Of a stretch of DNA of 19,400 nucleotides, positions 1 through 7,205 are shown one piece after another. The stretch's first letter is position 1. Every line of letters begins with the position of its first letter. Position numbers and translations under genes: made by a program. Source of the stretch: JACKPD01 sp034003145 (GTDB taxonomy: Bacteria; Spirochaetota; Spirochaetia; CADAEX01); NCBI GenBank assembly GCA_034003145.1, contig JAVEZE010000032.1, positions 1 through 19,400 on the forward strand. The letters run 5' to 3'. The notes under the pieces are model-generated. The model was not told the origin of the DNA and made no database searches. It worked only from the letters and a program-made list of their open reading frames with translations.

Positions 1-1
1 A

Positions 2-394
2 AAATATTTTCTCAAAAAATGGAAGAAAAGCCTGATTAAAAAACAACAGGCATTTCCTGATACATACAATTTCAGCCGATATATGGATACGGATAACTGT
101 ATTGACCTTACCCGGCATCTTGTTGAGGAATACTCGGAATATGACAGTATGGAGGAGTATTTTAGCCGTTATACGCTTGATACTGATTTTTTTAAGTCTA
201 TTAAAATGCCGGTATCAGTTATTACCTCAGCTGATGATCCGGTTATCAATATCCATGAATTTGATGAGATAAAAAAAGCAGATAACACCAATATTGCCCT
301 TAAGGTTGAGCCTTACGGGGGACACTGCGCATATATAAAGGATCTCAGGTTCAATACCTGGCTTTTTGACCTTATTCTGGAGAAAATCACCTGA
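2..394 (+). CDS. Alpha/beta-hydrolase, C-terminal part (YheT-like), cut by window start
   Basis: The reading frame is open from the first full codon at position 2 and ends with TGA at 392-394, so about 130 C-terminal residues are visible and the true start lies outside the window. The end carries the two late catalytic-triad landmarks of alpha/beta-hydrolases: an Asp in a SADDPVI strand-turn and a His in a GGHCAYI motif about 35 residues later. The DDP and GGH context and the Phe/Lys/Tyr-rich helical segment before it resemble the YheT/YMR210w-type hydrolase family (COG0429). The nucleophile Ser elbow is not in view. The substrate cannot be told. The following gene starts 133 bp downstream on the same strand. 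An internal ATG at 83 exists, but the frame is clearly continuous upstream, so it is not the start. Confidence 0.75.
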   Translation, partial: KYFLKKWKKSLIKKQQAFPDTYNFSRYMDTDNCIDLTRHLVEEYSEYDSMEEYFSRYTLDTDFFKSIKMPVSVITSADDPVINIHEFDEIKKADNTNIALKVEPYGGHCAYIKDLRFNTWLFDLILEKIT

Positions 395-527
395 TAGGTT
401 TGTCTGGATTAACTCCCATGCATCCGTCCCTGGCATTTTCTTATATTTTTGAAAGAGAATTATTGCCGCTTTCAGTTATTATCCGTAAATTAAATGATAA
501 AGATGAAAAACGAAACAAGTATTATTT

Positions 528-2342
528 ATGATTAAAGAATATAAAACACTTTACCCCTATGTTAAGAAATATTTTATTTCCTATCTTTTCGGCCTTTTTT
601 TTCTGGTAATTACAGACGGGGGGCAGCTTGTTATCCCCCAGATGATCAGAAAAGCGGTAGATATGATTGCCTCAGGAGTTTTTGACCTAAACAGGGTAGG
701 AACTTTGATGCTTGCCATGATAGGAGTTGCAGCAGCTATAGCTTTTGGCAGGTTCGGCTGGAGGTTTTTCATTCAGGGCTCTTCCCGAAGAATCGAGAAT
801 GAGCTCAGGGAGAATCTGTTTCAGCATCTATTAAAACTATCTTCAACTTATTTCAATAATATGAAGACAGGTGATATTATGTCCCGCTTCACAAACGATA
901 TGCACAACATCAGGATGGCTACCGGTATGGCGCTTGTAGCTTTCGTTGACGGGGTTTTTATGACACTTGTCATCCTGATAATCCTGTTTAAGCAGTACCC
1001 TTCTCTTGCCGGATTTACAATAATGCCGCTTCCAGTTGTTTTTCTCATTGTTTTGGGAGCAGGCAGGCTTATGGGGCCGAGGTTTCAAAAAGTCCAGGAC
1101 TCCTACGGACATATCAGCGATGAGGCGCAGGAAACACTTTCCGGAATCAGGGTAATCAAAACCTTTGTCAGGGAAAAACATTTCCTTACAAGATTTGCCT
1201 CTGCCAATGAAGAATATCTTAAAAGCAATCTGGCACTTGTTAAAATATGGGGATTTCTTTTCCCTGTAATTACTTTTCTCTCAGGCCTTACCACTCTTCT
1301 TCTCCTCTGGTTCGGCGGCTCCCAGGTCATGGGAGGAACGCTGTCTCCGGGTGATTTTGTCGCAGTCTTAAGCTATCTTGGAATGCTTATCTGGCCCATG
1401 ATCGGGGCAGGGTTTACCATAAACCTTTTAAACCGGGGAGCTGCTTCCCTGAACAGGATAAATCAGGTACTCAATGAAGTACCTGATATCACTTCACTTC
1501 CCGGCGCCGATGGTTTAATTCATCCGGGAGAACTTGAAGTCAAAAATCTTACCTATTCCTTTCCAGACGGAGGCGGCCCGGCACTTGCTGATATTTCATT
1601 TAAGGTTTTACAGGGGCAGACTCTTGGAATTCTGGGTGAAACTGGATCAGGCAAGAGCACTCTTTTGCGACTTTTGCCGCGGCTGCTGGATGTCCCGGAA
1701 GGGACTGTTTTCTATGGCGGACGCGATATCAGGGAATACACACTGCCTGCCCTCCGGGGGATGATGGCATCTGTTCCCCAGAATACATTTCTGTTTTCCG
1801 ACACTGTAAAAGCAAATATAGCTTTTGGAACCGGTGAAACGCATGCCCCGCATGATCCTCATTTTAAACAGAATGAGCAGGATGCTTTGGGAACAAGTGA
1901 TGTGCTGCTTAAGGAAATGGCTCATCTTTCCACTATTGACAGGGACCTTTCTTCATTTCCTGAAGGATGGAATACAACGGTGGGAGAAAAGGGAGTAACG
2001 TTATCAGGCGGCCAGAAACAGAGGATCTCAATATCGCGGGCTCTCGCATCAGCCCCTGAGGTTTTAATTTTTGATGATGCCTTATCCGCCGTTGATACAG
2101 AGACAGAGGAAAAAATCCTTAATAATCTGATTGCACTTAGAAGCGGTAAAACCAATATAATTGTCAGCCACCGCGTTTCAACGCTGATGAAGGCTGACCT
2201 TGTTCTTGTACTGAAAAAAGGGCGCATTGCCCAGAAAGGGAGCCCTGAAGAGCTGCTTAAGGAGGATGGGATCTTCCGGAGAGTCTATAACCTGCAGCAG
2301 ATTTGCCGTCATGGAGACTGCCCGGAGGATAACGATGGATGA
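528..2342 (+). CDS. ABC exporter half-transporter, degenerate NBD (604 aa)
   Basis: Type IV ABC exporter half with an N-terminal six-helix membrane domain (about residues 15-310) and a C-terminal nucleotide-binding domain (about 335-595). Visible motifs are Walker A GETGSGKST (370-378), a Q-loop in VPQNTFLF, signature LSGGQ (492-496), Walker B VLIFDD (512-517) and the switch His in SHRVST (H548). The residue after the Walker B Asp, normally the catalytic Glu, is Asp517, which marks this as the non-catalytic subunit of a heterodimer of the TM287/288 or BmrCD kind. A stretch of about 25 residues between the Q-loop and the signature is longer than usual and polar. The gene overlaps the next one by 8 bp, so the two are translationally coupled. 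No convincing Shine-Dalgarno precedes the ATG, but the N-terminus MIKEYKTLYPYVKKY fits the family and a stop at 504 blocks extension. The substrate is unknown: multidrug, lipid or peptide are all possible. Confidence 0.93.
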   Translation: MIKEYKTLYPYVKKYFISYLFGLFFLVITDGGQLVIPQMIRKAVDMIASGVFDLNRVGTLMLAMIGVAAAIAFGRFGWRFFIQGSSRRIENELRENLFQHLLKLSSTYFNNMKTGDIMSRFTNDMHNIRMATGMALVAFVDGVFMTLVILIILFKQYPSLAGFTIMPLPVVFLIVLGAGRLMGPRFQKVQDSYGHISDEAQETLSGIRVIKTFVREKHFLTRFASANEEYLKSNLALVKIWGFLFPVITFLSGLTTLLLLWFGGSQVMGGTLSPGDFVAVLSYLGMLIWPMIGAGFTINLLNRGAASLNRINQVLNEVPDITSLPGADGLIHPGELEVKNLTYSFPDGGGPALADISFKVLQGQTLGILGETGSGKSTLLRLLPRLLDVPEGTVFYGGRDIREYTLPALRGMMASVPQNTFLFSDTVKANIAFGTGETHAPHDPHFKQNEQDALGTSDVLLKEMAHLSTIDRDLSSFPEGWNTTVGEKGVTLSGGQKQRISISRALASAPEVLIFDDALSAVDTETEEKILNNLIALRSGKTNIIVSHRVSTLMKADLVLVLKKGRIAQKGSPEELLKEDGIFRRVYNLQQICRHGDCPEDNDG

Positions 2343-4437
2343 TGAGAAAATTATCCGCGGGCTTGACGGAAAAATAACAAAAAGGCTCTTTCGTTATGTT
2401 AAACCTTACCGCGGCTGGTTTATTCTTGCGGTGGCGGGGCTTATACTTGCAACGGTCGGGGAGCTTATTACACCTGTCCTGCTTCAAAGATCAATTGACC
2501 GGCACATACTGGTTTCCTGGTCCGCATTCAGGGAGAACCTGCTCTCGGAAACTGAACCCAAAATCAAACAGATACTTGAAAAATCAGATTCACCCCCTGT
2601 AAACATCGGAGAGAGGATCTTTGTCCCGTCTGATGCGTTGGGCATAATAACCGGCAGGGAAAAAGAAGAGCTGATTGATAAGGGTTTACTTGAGGAAACA
2701 AGCTGGTATGTTTTTTCTTTAGGTAATTCCGGAATTGACTTTTTATCTCTTTCTGAATCATATCCCGGTTCTTTTATCGGCAACAAGGATTATGCGGCGC
2801 TTGAGCTTGGCAGCCTTAAAAACCTTTCTCCAGAAGATCTTCGGCAGGTAAGGAAGGGAGATTTTAACGGGCTGATGAGGTATTCCATTTTCTACCTACT
2901 TCTGCTTCTTGAAATACTGATATTCTCATTCCTGCAGGTTTATATCATGGCATACATCAGCCAGGGGGTAATGAGGGACATGAGACATGAATTACTTGAA
3001 CATACTTTCAGCCAGTCTTTATCCTTTTTAAACAGCCGCCCTGTCGGAAGCCTTGTGACCCGTGTTACCTCTGATGTCGAGACAGTAAATGAATTATTCA
3101 CCTCAGTCGCCACCTCGCTTCTGCGTGATATCTTTGTCATGACCGGGGTAATTTTTGTCCTGTTTACCCTTAATGTCAGGCTGGCAACGATAACTGTTAT
3201 TACTCTTCCCCCTGTATTTATTCTTACCTGGTTTTTCAGAAGCCGGGCTCGCGAGGCTTACAGGCAGGTAAGGCTTTGGGTTTCGAAGGTAAATGGTTTT
3301 CTCTCTGAACACATCTCAGGTATGGAAATCATACAGATGTTCAGCCGCGAAAAGAAAATAAGTGATGATTTTTATGATAAAAACAAAAAACTGCTGAAGG
3401 CTGAACTTGGCGAAATGTATGTTTTTGCCGCATTCAGGCCGCTGATTGATTTTTTTACTTCGGTATCAACAGGCGCAATAATTTATTTCGGAGCGCAGTA
3501 CTTTACAAACTCAACCCTTTCACTTGGCGTACTTATAGCCTTTGTTAATCTGGTTGGGCAGTTCTACCGCCCTGTAATGGATATTTCCGAGAAATTCAAC
3601 ATAATGCAGTCTGCCATGGCAGGAAGCGAGAGGGTATTTGATTTACTTGACTCAAATAGCTCAATACCTGACAACGGAAAAATAAATGCGGATAATTTCA
3701 GGGGAGAGATAGAATTCCGCAATGTAAATTTCTCATACAACCCTGGTGAGCCTGTATTGAAAAACCTTTCTTTCAAACTGAATCCAGGTGAAACTGTCGC
3801 GGTTGTAGGTTATACAGGTGCCGGAAAAACAACCATCGCAAGCCTTGCTGCCAGGTTCTGGGATACCGGAAGCGGGAATATCCTGATTGACGGCAGGGAT
3901 ATAAGGGAGTATTCACTTGATTCCCTGAGGAAGTGTATCCAGACAGTGCAGCAGGAAGTCTTTCTCTTTTCCGGAACGCTTGAAGAGAATATTACTTTGG
4001 GGAAAAAACTTTCCAGAGAAGAACTTGAAAAGGCAGCTGAGGCAGTCCAGGCAGACCGGTTCATCAGCACTCTTCCTGATGGATTTTCCTCGGTTGTAAA
4101 GGAGGGGGGGGCTAATTTTTCTGCAGGACAGAGGCAGCTTATCTCTTTTGCCAGGATAATCGCTCATGACCCGAAAGTTGTTATTCTTGATGAGGCAACC
4201 GCCAGTGTGGATACAGAGACGGAAAAACTTATCCAGCTTGCCTTAAGCCAGATACTTAAAGAAAGGACAAGCCTTGTTATCGCCCACCGCCTTTCCACAA
4301 TCCGCCACGCAGACAGGATACTGGTGCTTAACGACGGCAACCTGGTTGAGGAGGGCTCTCACGATAAACTCATGGACTTAAAAGGGGCTTATTTTAACCT
4401 GTACCAGCTGCAGTATGAGAAAAACGGCGCGAATTAG
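2335..4437 (+). CDS. ABC exporter half-transporter, catalytic NBD with extracytoplasmic insert (700 aa)
   Basis: Partner of the preceding half-transporter. I place the start at ATG 2335, preceded by GGAGG at 2324-2328 and overlapping the upstream stop by 8 bp; the open frame runs further back to a TTG at 2227, but that part lies wholly inside the first gene. Motifs are Walker A GYTGAGKTT (492-500), signature FSAGQ (595-599), Walker B VVILDE with catalytic E620, and switch H651. The signature starts with Phe and has Ala at the third position, and it would face the degenerate site of the partner. Between the first and second membrane helices there is an insert of roughly 125 residues (about 55-180) that should lie outside the membrane. 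The BmrD/YheH subfamily has an extracellular domain at the same place, which explains the length of 700 residues. The product is very likely a heterodimeric drug- or lipid-type exporter subunit; the substrate is not evident. Confidence 0.93.
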   Translation: MDDEKIIRGLDGKITKRLFRYVKPYRGWFILAVAGLILATVGELITPVLLQRSIDRHILVSWSAFRENLLSETEPKIKQILEKSDSPPVNIGERIFVPSDALGIITGREKEELIDKGLLEETSWYVFSLGNSGIDFLSLSESYPGSFIGNKDYAALELGSLKNLSPEDLRQVRKGDFNGLMRYSIFYLLLLLEILIFSFLQVYIMAYISQGVMRDMRHELLEHTFSQSLSFLNSRPVGSLVTRVTSDVETVNELFTSVATSLLRDIFVMTGVIFVLFTLNVRLATITVITLPPVFILTWFFRSRAREAYRQVRLWVSKVNGFLSEHISGMEIIQMFSREKKISDDFYDKNKKLLKAELGEMYVFAAFRPLIDFFTSVSTGAIIYFGAQYFTNSTLSLGVLIAFVNLVGQFYRPVMDISEKFNIMQSAMAGSERVFDLLDSNSSIPDNGKINADNFRGEIEFRNVNFSYNPGEPVLKNLSFKLNPGETVAVVGYTGAGKTTIASLAARFWDTGSGNILIDGRDIREYSLDSLRKCIQTVQQEVFLFSGTLEENITLGKKLSREELEKAAEAVQADRFISTLPDGFSSVVKEGGANFSAGQRQLISFARIIAHDPKVVILDEATASVDTETEKLIQLALSQILKERTSLVIAHRLSTIRHADRILVLNDGNLVEEGSHDKLMDLKGAYFNLYQLQYEKNGAN

Positions 4438-4498
4438 AGAGTTTAAAAATCTACAAATATCAAATATTAAATCTCAAAAACAGATTATTAATAAGAAA

Positions 4499-4528
4499 CG
4501 GCGGCTTTGATTAAATCAAATACCGCCG
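4499..4528 (-). terminator. Stem-loop between convergent genes, likely terminator of the symporter operon
   Basis: The arms CGGCGG (4499-4504) and CCGCCG (4523-4528) enclose a second perfect inverted repeat, TTTGATT-A-AATCAAA (4506-4520), giving a long stem with one small asymmetric bulge. Read on the minus strand the stem is followed by TTTCTTATT, a partly U-rich tail. The plus-strand side has no T-run. It sits about 60 bp after the ABC gene stop and about 70 bp beyond the symporter stop, so it most likely ends the minus-strand operon and may also slow plus-strand transcripts. Confidence 0.6.
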
Positions 4529-4595
4529 CATCCTGAATGTTGTTTAATAAAAACTATGTTTACAATAACAATTGCAAAACTCATAACATAGCAAT

Positions 4596-5840
4596 TTAAA
4601 CTGCTTTAGCTGCAGCACCTTCTTTTTCTGCTGATTTAATTTCCATTTTGGAAACTATAATAGTACCGGCAAGATCTCCGAGACAGTTTAATGTAGTTGT
4701 TCCCATATCAAACAATCTGTAGAATGCCGCAATTATTCCCACAATTTCGATTGGAAGACCGACTGCCTGAACCATAACAAGAAGTTTGACAATACCGCTT
4801 CCCGGGATTCCCCCTCCGCCTGTGGAGAGAATTGCTGAAAGGAGGACTACCTTAACCATGACAGCAAGGCTTAATGGTGTGCCGATGACCTGGCTGATGA
4901 AAACTATTACGCATCCGTAAAGCAATACACTCCCGTCATAATTTATCTGGGATCCCAGCGGAATTGTAAATCCTGAAATATTGTCAGGAACATTAAATTT
5001 TTCTTTAGCTACTTTTATATTTACTGGTATGGATGCCACACTGCTGCATGTTGAAATAGTATAAACCCAAAGCTCTACGCTGTCTTTAAGGAATCTGAAA
5101 GGGTTGATCCCGCTTGTTATCCAGAGCATTCCGCCGTAAATAACAACAGCCTGGAATAAACATGCAAGGTAGTATGTTCCGGCAAGAGTTGCCATGCTTG
5201 TGAAGATTCCTGCGCCGTATTTTGCAAAAGAATCTGCCATAAGGAAAAAAATTCCGATCGGAGATACAAGCATGATCAGTCCGATAAGGGAGAAAACCAT
5301 ACCGCTGAATGCCTGAAAACCATTCATGACAGAAGATTTGAGTGCTGTATCTTTCATTCTTAGAATGGAAATACCAAGAAGAACTGAAACAACAAGAGTC
5401 TGAAGAATGTTTCCCTCAGCGAAGGATTTGAACATGTTTGATGAGAACATATTGAGAAAAAAACTTGCTATTGTAAATTTTTCAGGATCTGAAATTGATT
5501 TTGAAGCAAGTCCTGTGAAATTAACTACAAGTCCTGGTTTGACAAGTGAAGCTATCAGCAATCCGACAACGCTTGCGATCAAAGTAGTGAGGATATAAAA
5601 GGTTAAAATTCTTCCGCTTATCCGTCCCAAAGCTTTAAGATTTTTCTGTGAGATAATACCAGTTACCATTGTGCAGATTATCATCGGGACTATGATTAAC
5701 TTGATACAGTTAAGCCATATAGTTCCGATAAACCCAAGTTCAGTCATTGGTTTACCAACAACAAGACCGAAGATACCACCTAAAATCATCGCTAAAAAAA
5801 CCTGAGTGGTCAAGCTGATTTTTTTTCCGGCAATTTTCAT
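4596..5840 (-). CDS. DAACS-family sodium:amino-acid symporter, predicted neutral amino-acid specificity (414 aa)
   Basis: Dicarboxylate/amino acid:cation symporter family (GltP/GltT/GltPh fold), an inner-membrane secondary importer. Family landmarks in order are the HP1 tip TCSSVASIP (about 264-272), the TM7 cation motif NYDGS (300-304, usually NMDGT), the HP2 tip TGGGGIPGSG (about 340-349) and TM8 DMGTTTLNCLGD (378-389). Aligned with GltPh DMGRTMVNVTGD, the substrate Asp394, Asn401 and cation Asp405 are kept, but Arg397, which binds the side-chain carboxylate of aspartate, is Thr (T381). The same position is Thr in ASCT1 and Cys in ASCT2, which carry neutral amino acids. I place the start at ATG 5840 because AAAGGTGGT lies 6-14 nt upstream; a second in-frame ATG at 5858 has no such site. 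It follows the threonine aldolase by 55 bp, so threonine, serine or another neutral amino acid is the likely substrate (inference). Confidence 0.9.
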   Translation of the reverse strand: MKIAGKKISLTTQVFLAMILGGIFGLVVGKPMTELGFIGTIWLNCIKLIIVPMIICTMVTGIISQKNLKALGRISGRILTFYILTTLIASVVGLLIASLVKPGLVVNFTGLASKSISDPEKFTIASFFLNMFSSNMFKSFAEGNILQTLVVSVLLGISILRMKDTALKSSVMNGFQAFSGMVFSLIGLIMLVSPIGIFFLMADSFAKYGAGIFTSMATLAGTYYLACLFQAVVIYGGMLWITSGINPFRFLKDSVELWVYTISTCSSVASIPVNIKVAKEKFNVPDNISGFTIPLGSQINYDGSVLLYGCVIVFISQVIGTPLSLAVMVKVVLLSAILSTGGGGIPGSGIVKLLVMVQAVGLPIEIVGIIAAFYRLFDMGTTTLNCLGDLAGTIIVSKMEIKSAEKEGAAAKAV

Positions 5841-5895
5841 TTTTATACCACCTTTCATGAAATATTGGGCTTATACCCTTAATGTTCTTTCCCAA

Positions 5896-6933
5896 TTAAA
5901 GGGAAGAATCAATATCCCTGATTATTTTTACAGCTCCTGCTGCATCTTCCCTGCTTATCCCTTTATAAAAAACAAGACGGATGTTATTTCCGATTATTGG
6001 ACGGATAAGAAGTCCTTTTTCCTTTGCTTTTAAGCAGAACAATTCAGGTGTGATTCCTGTCTTACTTACATCCAGCATGACAATATTGCTCTCTACATTT
6101 TTCTGAACATTTATTTTTTTCATACCTTTAAGATTATCAGAAACATACCTGGCGTTATCATGGTCCTCTTTAAGCCTTTCTATATTGTTTTTAAGCGCAT
6201 AAATTCCGGGAGCAGCGATTATTCCCGCCTGCCTCATATTGCCGCCTAAAAGTTTTCTTTTCACCCTTGCTTTTTTGATAAACTCCCTGCTGCCGCACAA
6301 CAAAGATCCTACAGGTGCCCCAAGACCTTTGGAGATACAGAACATTAAAGAGTCTACATGAGTGCAGATTTCTTTTACCTCAACTCCAAGTGCAACTGAA
6401 GCATTAAAGATTCTTGCGCCATCCATGTGCACCGGTACTTTAAAAGAGCGGGCTGTTTTATTTATTTCTCTTAATTCATCAACTGTTAAACAGGTACCGC
6501 CTGAAAAGTTATGGGTATTTTCAACGCATAATAGACTGATCTTATTCTGCTTAAAAAGCTCTTTCAAACTGTCGAGGCTGGGAGTATTTTTTTCATTGAG
6601 CTTATATTGTACCGGATTGAGCTGGCCAAAACTCTTGTCAAAAACAACTTTCTCGGTGAGGAGGATGTGCTGAATTTCATCAACAAGGACTTTGTCACCC
6701 GGAGCGCACCAGGTTAATATTGCAGCAGTATTGGCAAGTGTTCCTGAAGAAAAGAGAATTGCCTCTTCCTTTCCTGTCATTGCAGCGGCCAGATCTTCAA
6801 GTTCATTTACAGTTAGATCTTCGCCTCTGCCTGCCTCATCTGTTCTGCCGTCATCTCCGAGTTTAGCTGATAATATGGTTTTCAGCATTTTATCATCCGG
6901 CATTGTTAATGTATCGCTTCTTAAATCAATCAC
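5896..6933 (-). CDS. ltaE: Low-specificity L-threonine aldolase (345 aa), GTG start
   Basis: PLP-dependent fold-type I enzyme that cleaves L-threonine (and allo-threonine) to glycine and acetaldehyde in the cytoplasm. It begins MIDLRSDTLTMP, matching the MIDLRSDT start typical of the family. The PLP-binding lysine is K202 in SKGLGAPVGS, close to K197 of E. coli LtaE. Other family motifs are ENTHNFSGGT and HMDGARIFNA. The length is close to E. coli LtaE (333 aa). An upstream ATG at 7089 gives an open frame 52 codons longer, but that extension has no family similarity and contains the sigma-54 promoter. GTG at 6933 is preceded by GCGAGG at good spacing and gives the conserved N-terminus. It is first in a two-gene operon with the symporter, behind a sigma-54 promoter and a PrpR-type activator gene. 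It may act in threonine catabolism or glycine supply. Confidence 0.93.
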   Translation of the reverse strand: MIDLRSDTLTMPDDKMLKTILSAKLGDDGRTDEAGRGEDLTVNELEDLAAAMTGKEEAILFSSGTLANTAAILTWCAPGDKVLVDEIQHILLTEKVVFDKSFGQLNPVQYKLNEKNTPSLDSLKELFKQNKISLLCVENTHNFSGGTCLTVDELREINKTARSFKVPVHMDGARIFNASVALGVEVKEICTHVDSLMFCISKGLGAPVGSLLCGSREFIKKARVKRKLLGGNMRQAGIIAAPGIYALKNNIERLKEDHDNARYVSDNLKGMKKINVQKNVESNIVMLDVSKTGITPELFCLKAKEKGLLIRPIIGNNIRLVFYKGISREDAAGAVKIIRDIDSSL

Positions 6934-6973
6934 ATTATTCCTCGCAAGTTTTAAATGTTTGTTACTACTATTG

Positions 6974-6989
6974 TGCAAGAAATATGCCA
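6974..6989 (-). promoter_or_regulatory. Sigma-54 (-24/-12) promoter of the threonine aldolase-symporter operon
   Basis: On the minus strand the sequence reads TGGCAT-ATTTC-TTGCA, which matches the sigma-54 consensus TGGCAYRNNNNTTGCW at every fixed position with the exact spacing. Transcription would start near 6963, leaving a leader of about 30 nt with GCGAGG before the GTG start at 6933. The adjacent gene encodes a sigma-54 activator. Between the promoter and the upstream TGCAA array there is one IHF-like match with a single mismatch (7084-7096), which I regard as only suggestive. Confidence 0.88.
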
Positions 6990-7129
6990 CTTTCCCTGAA
7001 GATTGCGAATTTTGCAGTTTATGTAAAGAATAATACAAAAAGTGAGTTTTATTTGACCAAAGAAAGGAATTATGGGGCAAAATAATCAAGAATATATAAT
7101 AAATTAACAGATTAAAAATGTTTCATTAG

Positions 7130-7189
7130 TTGCAAAAGATGCAAATGCAACGTACATGCAACGTACCTGCAACATACTTGCAGCATTGA
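7130..7189. promoter_or_regulatory. TGCAA repeat array, probable enhancer (UAS) for the sigma-54 activator
   Basis: Six TGCA(A/G) elements start at 7131, 7140, 7146, 7157, 7168 and 7179. The last four form a tandem array with exactly 11-bp period: TGCAACGTACA, TGCAACGTACC, TGCAACATACT and the decayed TGCAGCATTGA. The first two form a perfect dyad TTGCA-N5-TGCAA (7130-7144). The period of about one helical turn puts the sites on one face of the DNA. The array lies about 170-225 bp upstream of the predicted start of the sigma-54 promoter, the usual enhancer distance, and directly beyond the 3' end of the activator gene. Binding by that activator is inferred. Confidence 0.72.
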
Positions 7190-7205
7190 AGAAGCAGAGT
7201 GATAT

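Noticed and set aside
83..394. A separate small gene starting at ATG 83
   Set aside because: The frame is open without a stop from position 2, and the whole stretch reads as one hydrolase C-terminus, so this is a gene cut by the window edge.
463..491. Possible promoter TTGCCG-N17-TAAATT before the ABC operon
   Set aside because: Both boxes match at only four of six positions in AT-rich DNA; this is within chance.
2227..2334. Upstream extension of the second ABC gene from a TTG
   Set aside because: It lies inside the first ABC gene in another frame, has no family similarity, and a strong ribosome site marks ATG 2335.
7084..7096. IHF-like site between enhancer array and sigma-54 promoter
   Set aside because: One mismatch to the consensus in an AT-rich stretch; such matches are common, so I did not list it as a feature.
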